Below are positions 21,194 to 27,642 of a stretch of DNA of 31,486 bases, in pieces. A program made the translations under genes and the position numbers. The first letter of the stretch is position 1. Every line of letters begins with the position of its first letter. The stretch is from positions 1-31,486 of the forward strand of contig JBGPPE010000010.1 in the NCBI GenBank assembly GCA_041488395.1. Reading direction: 5' to 3'. This DNA is from 39-52-133 sp041488395. Lineage in GTDB: Bacteria; Pseudomonadota; Gammaproteobacteria; Burkholderiales; Gallionellaceae. Below the pieces are notes generated by a model. It was not told the DNA's origin and did no database searches. It saw only the letters and a program-made list of their open reading frames with translations.

Positions 21194-21211
21194 TTGAGCG
21201 CGGGGTTAGAC
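21194..21211 (-). other. attC half-site cut by element E
   Basis: On the minus strand GTCTAAC (21211-21205), spacer CCC, then GCGCTCAAG, which has the same geometry as R''-spacer-L'' in the complete attC at 18922. It is 6 bp after the stop of the 77-residue gene. The L'-R' half should follow but element E is there instead. Confidence 0.5.
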
Positions 21212-21217
21212 ATACGT

Positions 21218-21451
21218 TCATGCAAACAACAGTACGACAAGTTGTTTAACGCCGAAAATGACTGAGCTGAAGCCAACGATAAGAAATGCTGCTGGCACAC
21301 AGCACCCTATGGCTTTCCCCATTTTGCGCTGACGGCCAGAGCGTGTTAGTGGAATGCCGATCTGGCGCGACAATTTTGACTTCGCTGCTGAAATACCAAT
21401 TGCCCGTTTCCATGAGAAAGACAATCCGGGTATTCCCCTTTTTCTCCCCAT
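21218..21451 (-). CDS. Small basic membrane protein, cassette gene
   Basis: A 77-residue protein with a strongly basic N-terminal half (MGRKRGIPGLSFSWKRAIGI, then AAKSKLSRQIGIPLTRSGRQRK) and one C-terminal hydrophobic helix (GCCVPAAFLIVGFSSVIFG). The basic half suggests nucleic-acid or membrane-phosphate binding, with a tail anchor. The family is unknown to me. GAGGGG precedes the ATG at about 9 nt. It starts 15 bp after the stop of the 107-residue gene, so the two share a cassette, and an attC half-site follows its stop. Confidence 0.75.
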   Translation of the reverse strand: MGRKRGIPGLSFSWKRAIGISAAKSKLSRQIGIPLTRSGRQRKMGKAIGCCVPAAFLIVGFSSVIFGVKQLVVLLFA

Positions 21452-21466
21452 TATTTTTCCCCTCAG

Positions 21467-21790
21467 CTATGACTTATTGTCCCAACCTACTACTTCACCG
21501 TCTTCAACCGTAATGCGAAGGGCATACCGACCTTTTCCTGTTTCATTGTACTTCCATACTTCTTTTGTTTTTGTCTTCATAACTTTTCTGTCTACATCAA
21601 CTGGATTGCCAAGTGAGTCGACTAGCTGTGCCGGTGTTTGACCTTGCCAAAACATTTTTTGCATAATTTTTTCGACAATTTCCGCATCGCCATATTTTTC
21701 CAATAACTCCTCTCGGCGCTTCTTTTTAAGGTGAATTGATATTGCGATCCATGCAACTGCGACAAGCATAATAATAACGATGATTCCCAT
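21467..21790 (-). CDS. Hypothetical membrane-anchored protein, cassette gene
   Basis: A 107-residue protein with an N-terminal membrane helix (GIIVIIMLVAVAWIAISIHL), a basic stop-transfer KKKRREELL, and a soluble domain containing MFWQGQTPAQLVDSLGNP and a beta-strand end (VWKYNETGKGRYALRITVED). The soluble part resembles the small beta-rich domain of SmpA/OmlA- or DUF2845-like proteins, but this is only a weak resemblance. AAGGA lies 7 nt before the ATG. The attC-type box GTTAGAC of the 32-bp repeat is about 15 bp upstream, so this is the first gene of a two-gene cassette with the 77-residue gene. Confidence 0.75.
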   Translation of the reverse strand: MGIIVIIMLVAVAWIAISIHLKKKRREELLEKYGDAEIVEKIMQKMFWQGQTPAQLVDSLGNPVDVDRKVMKTKTKEVWKYNETGKGRYALRITVEDGEVVGWDNKS

Positions 21791-21804
21791 GATGGTTCCT
21801 TGTA

Positions 21805-21836
21805 TGTCTAACTAAAATTAGAAAACATTTTTAACA
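21805..21836. repeat. 32-bp repeat, copy 2 (cassette junction)
   Basis: Identical over 32 bp to 19577-19608, including the attC R' box GTTAGAC on the minus strand. Both copies stand just upstream of a cassette gene start. A short palindrome (AACATTG/CAATGTT) adjoins it. Confidence 0.8.
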
Positions 21837-21893
21837 TTGGGCAATGTTGTCTATATCGATCTGCATTGTCAATAAATTTAAATATTTCATTAT

Positions 21894-21907
21894 GTTATGC
21901 GCATAAC
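21894..21907. repeat. 14-bp palindrome GTTATGCGCATAAC
   Basis: A perfect palindrome that equals the two attC boxes GTTATGC and GCATAAC seen at the GNAT cassette, joined head to head. It may be an operator or a collapsed attC remnant. It lies in the AT-rich gap above the array. Confidence 0.45.
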
Positions 21908-21920
21908 CCCCATAACTTTG

Positions 21921-21940
21921 ATTTCAGGGCGGCCTGAAAT
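21921..21940. terminator. Hairpin after the GNAT-VOC-DHFR run
   Basis: ATTTCAGG (21921-21928) and CCTGAAAT (21933-21940) form an 8-bp perfect stem with a 4-nt loop, about 45 bp after the GNAT stop on the minus strand. No T-tract follows, so termination is uncertain. Confidence 0.35.
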
Positions 21941-21965
21941 TTAGCGGATTGAGATTGCTTTATCC

Positions 21966-21985
21966 AAGGCCTGCCCCCATGGTTC
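21966..21985. repeat. Palindromic element remnant F
   Basis: AAGGCCTGCCCCCATGGTTC matches the right arm and flank (AAGGCCTGACCCTCGTGGTTC type) of the family, in the same orientation. It overlaps the TGA stop of the GNAT gene at 21984, so the element's edge supplies part of that stop. Confidence 0.55.
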
Positions 21986-22583
21986 AAAGCTCCAGTTGCA
22001 GGACATGCCGCCGACTGCCGGCGCGCCCCACCTCGCGAAAGCCGGCAGCCTCAAAGGCGGCAACAAAACCCATGAAGCGGTAGCTCGGCGATTCCGGATC
22101 GACAGGATAGGCTTCCACCATGGCGGCACCTCTGGACCTGGCGAAATCGACGGCGGCAGCAATGATGCGGTGCGTGATGCCCAGCCCGCGCAGGCGGCGC
22201 ACCACGAAGAAGCAGGCGATGGACCAAATGCCGTCGTCGGGGCTGCCGTCATCCACCAGGCGGCGGTAGCTGGAGCGCGGCGCCACAGAGCACCACGCGA
22301 CGGGTTGTGCATCAAGATAACCCAGCAGCCCCACTGTGGTTCCCGCGGCGATGCGCTGGGCCATGGCGGCCTTGCGGCTGGAACCATCCTTGCGCCCTGC
22401 CCCGGCCGGCATGCTGCGCCAGAGCATGCACCAGCACGAGCCGGGGCTGCCGCGACATTCGAACAGCGCCTCGAAGTCGTGCCATGTGTCGCTGGTCACT
22501 TCGCGGAAGACGATGCGCTCGATGCTGGCGGGGTCAGCCGCATTCGGGCGTGGCCGTGCAGGAGCGGGCCTCATTCCAGACAA
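21984..22583 (-). CDS. GNAT N-acetyltransferase
   Basis: A 199-residue GNAT-fold protein with the CWCMLWR motif (about residues 51-57) typical of a small acetyltransferase subgroup, GLLGYLDAQPVAWCSVAPRSSYRRL, and the acetyl-CoA loop FFVVRRLRGLGITHRIIAAAVD. The C-terminal YRFMGFVAAFEAAGFREVGR completes the fold. The substrate is unknown. It follows the VOC gene by 7 bp on the same strand and likely shares its transcript. Its stop codon lies inside repeat remnant F, so the last residues may differ from the ancestral protein. Confidence 0.85.
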   Translation of the reverse strand: MSGMRPAPARPRPNAADPASIERIVFREVTSDTWHDFEALFECRGSPGSCWCMLWRSMPAGAGRKDGSSRKAAMAQRIAAGTTVGLLGYLDAQPVAWCSVAPRSSYRRLVDDGSPDDGIWSIACFFVVRRLRGLGITHRIIAAAVDFARSRGAAMVEAYPVDPESPSYRFMGFVAAFEAAGFREVGRAGSRRHVLQLEL

Positions 22584-22590
22584 GCGTGCG

Positions 22591-23028
22591 TCAGCTCTTG
22601 GCGCTGCAATTGAACATCCAGCAGATGCCGAACTGGTCGCTCAGGCTGCCAAAGTAGTCGCCCCAGAACATGTCCTGCAGGGGCATTTCGATTTTGCCAT
22701 TGACGGCCAAGGCCTGGAACAGTCTTTCCGTCTCGGCGCGGCTATCCGGCTCGAGGTTGATGTAGACGTTGTTGCCCTGGGTCAGGGTGAAGCCCATGGA
22801 CTCTGGCGCGTCGGTGCCCATCAATACATGCCCCCCGAGAATGGCGAGCTCGACATGCATCACCAGGTTTTTGTCGGACTCGGCCAGCGCTGGCTGGCCG
22901 GGCATGGCAGGCGCTACACTGAAGCGGTGGATGGGGCCATTGAAGTCGCCGCCAAAAACGGAACGGTAGAAATTAAACGCCTGTTCAGTGGTGCGGGCAA
23001 AGTTGAGGTATGTGCTTACGCGTGACAT
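22591..23028 (-). CDS. VOC family protein (PhnB-like)
   Basis: A 145-residue protein of the glyoxalase/VOC superfamily, PhnB-like group: MSRVSTYLNFARTTEQAFNF, SVFGGDFNGPIHRF, then HVELAILGGHVLMGTDAPES, the NNVYINLEPDSRAETERLF stretch and the C-terminal MFWGDYFGSLSDQFGICWMF. PhnB-like proteins are often of unknown function and resemble demethylmenaquinone methyltransferase-like VOC folds. ATG 23028 is chosen for GGAGGT 8 nt upstream and because family similarity begins there; the frame extends to 23070. It lies between the DHFR-like and GNAT genes with short gaps, forming a three-gene run. Confidence 0.9.
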   Translation of the reverse strand: MSRVSTYLNFARTTEQAFNFYRSVFGGDFNGPIHRFSVAPAMPGQPALAESDKNLVMHVELAILGGHVLMGTDAPESMGFTLTQGNNVYINLEPDSRAETERLFQALAVNGKIEMPLQDMFWGDYFGSLSDQFGICWMFNCSAKS

Positions 23029-23082
23029 TTGAGCGACCTCCGTAATAGTGATTTCGGTTGTATGCAGCACGTGCCGCGTTGT

Positions 23083-23622
23083 TCACACTCGCGCGTAAGT
23101 CAGCGCAACCACGCCGGCGGGAAATTCATGCGCGGAAAGCAGGCGCAGGTTGAGCGGGCTTCTGGTGAGCGGCCGGCCATTGCCCAGCGCCAGTGGGTGC
23201 ACCAGCAGGCGATATTCATCGATGAGGTTAAGCATGGTCAGCGATTGCGCAAACGCCGCACCGCCGTGGGCGAGGATTTCCTTGCTGCTTTCCTGTTTCA
23301 GGCGGGCAATTTCTGTGACCAGGTCGCCGCTCGCAATACGGGCCGGCCCCCAGCTAGCTGTCTTGAGCGTTTTGGAGAACACCACCTTGGGAATTTCGTT
23401 CATCAGCGCGGCCGGAGCCTCATGCGAGTCGGGCCAGTAGGCGGCCATGATCCGGTAAAGATTGCTGCCCATGATGTGCGTGCCCGCCTGCCACAGGTGA
23501 TCCACCTCCCACTTGAGCACGCTCTCGTCCATGTGCATGAATACCCATGACTCATCCCCGCTGGGCGTGCAGACAAAACCATCGATGCTCTGATGCATTT
23601 TAAGAATCAGTTTGGCCGGCAT
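23083..23622 (-). CDS. Dihydrofolate reductase/RibD C-terminal family protein
   Basis: A 179-residue RibD-C/DHFR-like protein: MPAKLILKMHQSIDGFVCTP, TGTHIMGSNLYRIMAAYWPD (with AGTHIMG in place of the usual ADTxLFG), NEIPKVVFSKTLKTASWG, the nucleotide-loop EILAHGGAAFAQSLT and LVHPLALGNGRPL. It presumably binds NADPH; no substrate is known. AAAGGA precedes the ATG by about 8 nt. It is followed after 54 bp by the VOC gene on the same strand. It is a paralogue of the genes at 23695 and 19002. Confidence 0.88.
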   Translation of the reverse strand: MPAKLILKMHQSIDGFVCTPSGDESWVFMHMDESVLKWEVDHLWQAGTHIMGSNLYRIMAAYWPDSHEAPAALMNEIPKVVFSKTLKTASWGPARIASGDLVTEIARLKQESSKEILAHGGAAFAQSLTMLNLIDEYRLLVHPLALGNGRPLTRSPLNLRLLSAHEFPAGVVALTYARV

Positions 23623-23650
23623 GGTGCATGTCCTTTCCGGGAAAGGTTAA

Positions 23651-23677
23651 GGCCTTCGACAGGCTCAGGCCGAACGG
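23651..23677. repeat. Dispersed repeat, inverse copy
   Basis: GGCCTTCGACAGGCTCAGGC followed by CGAACGG is the reverse-oriented, slightly diverged form of the repeat at 16779. It occupies the gap between the two RibD-C-like genes. Confidence 0.65.
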
Positions 23678-23694
23678 AGTAACAGCTCTATTCG

Positions 23695-24324
23695 TTAATG
23701 GCCGCGCCCGGCGAGAACCTTGTAGCTGATGTGGGTGGCCAGCGGCGAGCTGCTGACTTTCGATTGTTCCAGCGCAAGCTTGCCGGGAGCGAGCTGATCG
23801 AACAGGCGCAGGCCGTCGCCCAGAAGCACGGGCGCGATGTGCAGGGTGAGCTCATTAATCTGGCCGGCTTCGATGTACTGCCGGATCGTCTCGGCACCGC
23901 CGGAGACGCGCACATCTTTTTCCCCGGCCGCCTCGCGCGCCTGTCTGAGCGCGCTGGCAATGCCATCGGTAACGAAGTAGAAGGTGGTGCCGCCCTTGCG
24001 CAGCCACGGCTCGCGTGGCTTGTGGGTCAGCACAAACACGGGCGCACGGAACGGCGGGTTTTCCGGCCAGCCCACCTCGCCCTCGTCAAACATGCGCCTG
24101 CCCAGCACATACGCCCCGGCACGCGCGAACACTTCGTTGACCAGCACATCGTCGGGCGATTTCTCGCCACCCGGCAAGCCGACACGCTCAAGGAAGGTGG
24201 CGGTCCTGAACATCCATTGATGAATGCTGATACCGTTATCGCCGAGAGGGTTGCCGGGGCGACGATTGGTCCCGGCGATATAACCGTCCAGCGAGACGCC
24301 GACATCGACAAATACTTTGCTCAT
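23695..24324 (-). CDS. Dihydrofolate reductase/RibD C-terminal family protein
   Basis: A 209-residue RibD-C/DHFR-like protein: MSKVFVDVGVSLDGYIAGTN, a long insert (NPLGDNGISIHQWMFRTATF), AGAYVLGRRMFDEGEVGW, the FVLTHKPREPW strand, the loop VRVSGGAETIRQYIEAGQIN and LHIAPVLLGDGLRLF. This longer form is common in actinobacteria and proteobacteria and is annotated only by fold. ATG 24324 is preferred over 24339 because GGGGAG lies 7 nt before it. It is the first gene of the minus-strand run ending in the GNAT gene. Confidence 0.88.
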   Translation of the reverse strand: MSKVFVDVGVSLDGYIAGTNRRPGNPLGDNGISIHQWMFRTATFLERVGLPGGEKSPDDVLVNEVFARAGAYVLGRRMFDEGEVGWPENPPFRAPVFVLTHKPREPWLRKGGTTFYFVTDGIASALRQAREAAGEKDVRVSGGAETIRQYIEAGQINELTLHIAPVLLGDGLRLFDQLAPGKLALEQSKVSSSPLATHISYKVLAGRGH

Positions 24325-24498
24325 GTTATCGCTCCCCATCGTGGTGATTGTGAAGAAACACTGATCAAGTAATTTTTCTGGCGCACTGCCGCTGCGCGTG
24401 GTGCAGCTTGCACAACAATGCTCTGCGCGCGCTATTTCTCGCGCAGATTAGACTGCACCGAAACCACAAGGTTTCCGGCTTGCCCTGCTCCCGCTGGC

Positions 24499-25254
24499 TT
24501 AGTCCTCGCTCCCCTTTCTGGGGCTGAATGTCCTTGGGAAATACACGATCTCGTGCGGATGGATAAGCCGGTATAACTGCGCCGGGCGGTTGGGGCCGGA
24601 GCGCACCTTGTCCACGGGCTCGACCAGATCGGCGCCAAACACGCGGGTTCTGAATGCGCTTTTCTCCAGCGGGCGCTCCAGCACGATTTCATACATGCGC
24701 TGCAGGTCGCTGAGGGTGAATTCTTCGGGCAGCAGGAAGGCGGGCAGCGAGGTGTATTCCACCTTGTTGCGCAGGCGCTGGATGGCGGCTTCCAGCAGTT
24801 TGCCGTGATCGAACGCCAGCTTCATGCGCACACGCTGCTCTTCCAGCGGGAACCAAGCGGCATTGGAATTGTTGCTGCCCTGCAGCGGCTGCGCAGGCGT
24901 GGGGATCAGCGCGAAGTAGACGTGGGTGGCCGACCAGCCGCGCGGGTCGCGCTTGCTGCTGCCCCAGCTGCCCACCTGTTCCAGATAAGGCGTTTTGACG
25001 CCGGTTTTTTGCTGCAGCTTGCGCAGGGCGCAGCTTTCCAGGTCCAGGTCTTTTTTCACATCGACAAAGCCGCCCGGCAGCGCCCACATGGCGGGGAATG
25101 GCTCGCTCGCATCATCCGGCCGCGTCACCAGCAGCACATGCAAACGCCCTTCCAGCACGCTGAAGATCACCACATCCACGGTGGTGAGCGGACGCTGTAC
25201 GGACTGCAGGTCAAAGCCGGCAGCGGCTGGTGTAACGGGCTTTTTCTGCTTCAT
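24499..25254 (-). CDS. NrtR-like Nudix-domain transcriptional regulator
   Basis: A 251-residue protein with an N-terminal Nudix fold (TVDVVIFSVLEGRLHVLLVTR) and a C-terminal winged-helix-like part (FTLSDLQRMYEIVLERPLEK, then FRTRVFG). The Nudix box is degenerate: after ALPGGFVDV the catalytic RExxEE pattern reads RKLQQKTG, so hydrolase activity is unlikely, as in NrtR regulators that bind ADP-ribose and control NAD metabolism genes. It is transcribed away from an SPFH-NAD kinase-like pair with tandem operator-like palindromes in between. Assignment to NrtR is by architecture; a Nudix hydrolase of unknown substrate is the alternative. Confidence 0.82.
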   Translation of the reverse strand: MKQKKPVTPAAAGFDLQSVQRPLTTVDVVIFSVLEGRLHVLLVTRPDDASEPFPAMWALPGGFVDVKKDLDLESCALRKLQQKTGVKTPYLEQVGSWGSSKRDPRGWSATHVYFALIPTPAQPLQGSNNSNAAWFPLEEQRVRMKLAFDHGKLLEAAIQRLRNKVEYTSLPAFLLPEEFTLSDLQRMYEIVLERPLEKSAFRTRVFGADLVEPVDKVRSGPNRPAQLYRLIHPHEIVYFPRTFSPRKGSED

Positions 25255-25307
25255 GGCAGTCCTCTTTACGTATCTACTTACACGCCAGCAGATTGCTGGC
25301 AGCTACC

Positions 25308-25335
25308 CGTCATTCCCGCCGGCGCGGGAATGACG
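25308..25335. repeat. REP-like palindrome
   Basis: CGTCATTCCCGC (25308-25319) and GCGGGAATGACG (25324-25335) form a perfect 12-bp stem with a CGGC loop. It is the widespread proteobacterial REP-like motif and lies in the intergenic region between nrtR-like and SPFH genes, upstream of the promoter. Confidence 0.7.
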
Positions 25336-25372
25336 GCGTTTGGATCAAATCAAATATTTCTCTGCGACGGTG

Positions 25373-25402
25373 TTGACAGTGTATTTTAATTAGTGCTACT
25401 GT
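25373..25402 (+). promoter_or_regulatory. Candidate promoter of the SPFH-NAD kinase-like pair
   Basis: TTGACA (25373-25378) is a perfect -35 hexamer. TACTGT (25397-25402), 18 bp downstream, is a weak -10 hexamer. The proposed -10 lies inside the first operator-like palindrome, so a repressor there would block RNA polymerase. Confidence 0.5.
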
Positions 25403-25410
25403 GCAACTAA
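25390..25410. promoter_or_regulatory. Operator-like palindrome 1
   Basis: A 21-bp imperfect palindrome with arms TTAGTGC and GCAACTAA around a short centre. It overlaps the proposed -10 element and shares its arms with the second copy at 25412. Confidence 0.65.
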
Positions 25411-25411
25411 C

Positions 25412-25432
25412 TTAGTGCCACAGAGCAACTAA
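25412..25432. promoter_or_regulatory. Operator-like palindrome 2
   Basis: A second 21-bp palindrome with arms TTAGTGC and GCAACTAA. Its centre is 22 bp from that of the first, about two helical turns, so bound dimers would face the same side. It lies 23 bp upstream of the SPFH start codon. The adjacent NrtR-like regulator is the obvious candidate binder. Confidence 0.65.
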
Positions 25433-25455
25433 GTAACCATCACAAGGAGGCTATC

Positions 25456-26502
25456 ATGTTCGGCATACGCTTTATCAAGTCGCAACCCACTACTTATTTG
25501 ATCGAATACAAGTCCGGCAAGATCGCGCGTCAGGGCGCCGGGCTGTCCTTCTTCTACTTTGCGCCGACCACCACCCTCGCCGCCATTCCGGCCGGCAGCC
25601 GCGATGAGTCGTTTATTTTCCAGCAGGTGACTGCGGATTTTCAGAACATTACCGTGCAGGGCCAGGTGGCCTACCGCATCGGCGAGCCGGCCAAGGTGGC
25701 GTCGATGTTGAACTTTGCCCTCCGCGCCGACGGTAAGGGTTATGAGTCGGACGAGCCGGAAAAATTGCGCCAGCGCGTGTTGAGCGCGGTGGAGGTTTTG
25801 TCGCAGAAGTTCATCAAGTCGATTGCGCTGAAACAGGCCCTGCTCGCCTCGGACAGGCTTGCGCTGGATGTGGCCAGCGAGCTTCGCGTATATGCGGAGA
25901 TGACTGCGCTCGGCATCGACATCCAGGGGGTGTCGGTGTTGGCGATCAAGCCCACACCCGAGACTGCGCGCGCACTGGAGGCCGAGGCACGCGAGGTGAT
26001 CTTGCGCCAGTCGGATGAGGCGATCTTCGTGCGCCGCAATGCCGCGATCGAGAACGAGCGCACTATTCGTGAAAGTGAACTCGATACCGAGGTGGCGGTG
26101 GAGCAGAAGAAACGCACCATACGCGAAACCCAGATGGAGGCGGAGGCCAGCATCCGCCGCAAGAAGCAGGAGTTGCGCGATATGGAGATGGACGCGGATA
26201 TTGCACTGGAGGAGAAACGCAAATCCTTTGTGGCGAAAAATGCGGAGAACACCAAGACCATCGCCGAGGCGGAGGCACACAGGGTAGCAGCAGTGATGCA
26301 GGCGATGGAGAAGGCCGATCCGCGCATCGTGCAGGCGCTTGCGGCGGCGGGCATGCAACCCGGCCAGTTGATCGCGCAGGCTTTTGTCGGCATCGCCGAG
26401 CGGGCGGACAAGATCGGCCAGTTCAACATGTCGCCGGACTTGCTCCAGACCTTGCTCGCGCAACCCAGCAATGCGGAGGCCAAAAATGGACGCACAGGCT
26501 GA
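25456..26502 (+). CDS. SPFH/Band-7 domain protein
   Basis: A 348-residue protein with an SPFH (stomatin/prohibitin/flotillin/HflK-C) domain (about residues 15-190: LIEYKSGKIARQGAGLSFFY, then QNITVQGQVAYRIGEPAKV and SVLAIKPTPETARALEAEA). A long charged coiled coil follows (about 190-285) and a C-terminal Ala/Gln-rich tail (IVQALAAAGMQPGQLIAQAF). No N-terminal membrane helix is visible, so membrane attachment would be peripheral. AAGGAGG lies 6 nt before the ATG. It overlaps the NAD kinase-like gene by 17 bp. Such proteins scaffold membrane microdomains or protease control; here the pairing suggests a role tied to NAD metabolism. Confidence 0.9.
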   Translation: MFGIRFIKSQPTTYLIEYKSGKIARQGAGLSFFYFAPTTTLAAIPAGSRDESFIFQQVTADFQNITVQGQVAYRIGEPAKVASMLNFALRADGKGYESDEPEKLRQRVLSAVEVLSQKFIKSIALKQALLASDRLALDVASELRVYAEMTALGIDIQGVSVLAIKPTPETARALEAEAREVILRQSDEAIFVRRNAAIENERTIRESELDTEVAVEQKKRTIRETQMEAEASIRRKKQELRDMEMDADIALEEKRKSFVAKNAENTKTIAEAEAHRVAAVMQAMEKADPRIVQALAAAGMQPGQLIAQAFVGIAERADKIGQFNMSPDLLQTLLAQPSNAEAKNGRTG

Positions 26503-27421
26503 CCGCAAGATCGTGCTGGTGACACGCAAGACGCGGCTGGAGGATTTGCTCATCCGCTTTCACACCCTGGCCCAGGCCAGGTTTTATATCGAACACCTGG
26601 GGGCGGATTTTGGCGATTACCTCAACGAGCACGAGCAGTATGCCGCGGCCATGCGGGTCACCCTCGACACCCTGGAGGGCTGGGGGCGCTACCAGCGCAT
26701 CGATCGCAGCTTTTTGCCCAACTTTCTGTTTGCGCCCGACGATGTGGTGGTGGCGCTGGGGCAGGACGGGCTGGTGGCCAACACCATCAAGTATCTCGAT
26801 GGCCAGCCGCTGATCGGGGTGAACCCGGACACCTACCGCTATGACGGCGTGCTGTTGCCGTTTGAGCCACGCGACCTCAGGCTGGTGATTGCGGAAACCG
26901 CCAATAACCAGCGCGGGCACAAGGCGGTCTCCATGGCCAAGGCTACGCTGAGCGACCGCCAGGTGCTGTACGCGGTGAACGATCTGTTTATCGGGCCGAA
27001 GTCGCACACGTCGGCACGCTATGAGATCCAATCCGGCGAGCTCAAGGAAGTGCAGTCTTCCAGCGGCATCATCGTGTCGACCGGGCTGGGTTCAACCGGC
27101 TGGATGAAAAGCGTGGTGGCGGGATCGGTGGGGGTGGTGGCAGGCTTGCTGCACAAGCAGTCCGGCTTCTCCTATCCGGCCCAGGAGTGGGACAGCGACA
27201 CCTTGCAGTTTGCCGTGCGCGAGCCTTTCCCGAGCCGGACCTCGGCAGCGAAGCTGGTGTTTGGCGAGGTCAAGCCCGGCAAGCCATTGGCGCTGTCGTC
27301 GCTGATGCCGGAGAACGGGGTGATCTTCAGCGATGGTATCGAGGCGGATTATCTCGATTTCAATTCCGGTGCGCAGGCCATGATTACCCTGGCCGAGAAG
27401 CAGGGCCGGCTGGTGGTATGA
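26486..27421 (+). CDS. NAD kinase-like protein
   Basis: A 311-residue protein that resembles the NAD/diacylglycerol-kinase fold: VVVALGQDGLVANTIKYLDG (residues 87-106) with GQDG in place of the canonical GGDG, then QPLIGVNPDTYRYDGVLLPF and SSSGIIVSTGLGSTGW (about 190-205), the conserved region that binds NAD and ATP in NAD kinases. The N-terminal part (about 1-80) and the C-terminal SDGIEADYLDF are less typical. It may make NADP from NAD, or be a diverged member acting on another substrate. The start is at 26486, with GGAGG upstream and overlap into the SPFH gene, indicating coupling. Proximity to an NrtR-like regulator fits NAD control. Confidence 0.82.
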   Translation: MDAQADRKIVLVTRKTRLEDLLIRFHTLAQARFYIEHLGADFGDYLNEHEQYAAAMRVTLDTLEGWGRYQRIDRSFLPNFLFAPDDVVVALGQDGLVANTIKYLDGQPLIGVNPDTYRYDGVLLPFEPRDLRLVIAETANNQRGHKAVSMAKATLSDRQVLYAVNDLFIGPKSHTSARYEIQSGELKEVQSSSGIIVSTGLGSTGWMKSVVAGSVGVVAGLLHKQSGFSYPAQEWDSDTLQFAVREPFPSRTSAAKLVFGEVKPGKPLALSSLMPENGVIFSDGIEADYLDFNSGAQAMITLAEKQGRLVV

Positions 27422-27642
27422 GGTCAGCCCAAAGACACTGCAGTAGCACGCCCTGCGTGCGATCGCGGCCAGGGGCCGCTCCTGCAATCCAGGACTAGGC
27501 GCTGACAATTTGGTTACCGACTACCACCACGCACTGACCCGGGCAGATTCATCCCGCCTGATTCAATTGCGACTAATCCGTGTACCCAAGGGCACAAGAA
27601 CCTCTTCGAGGTAATCTGCGGATTGAACTGCGGTTCTCAGGT

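Noticed and set aside
17329..21836. An integron integrase within or next to the array
   Set aside because: No open frame in 16.6-22.0 kb shows tyrosine-recombinase motifs; the only plus-strand gene at the edge is phhB.
18341..21985. Palindromic repeats as a CRISPR array
   Set aside because: Copies are 340 to 1400 bp apart with genes between them, lengths vary and no spacer-like units or cas genes exist.
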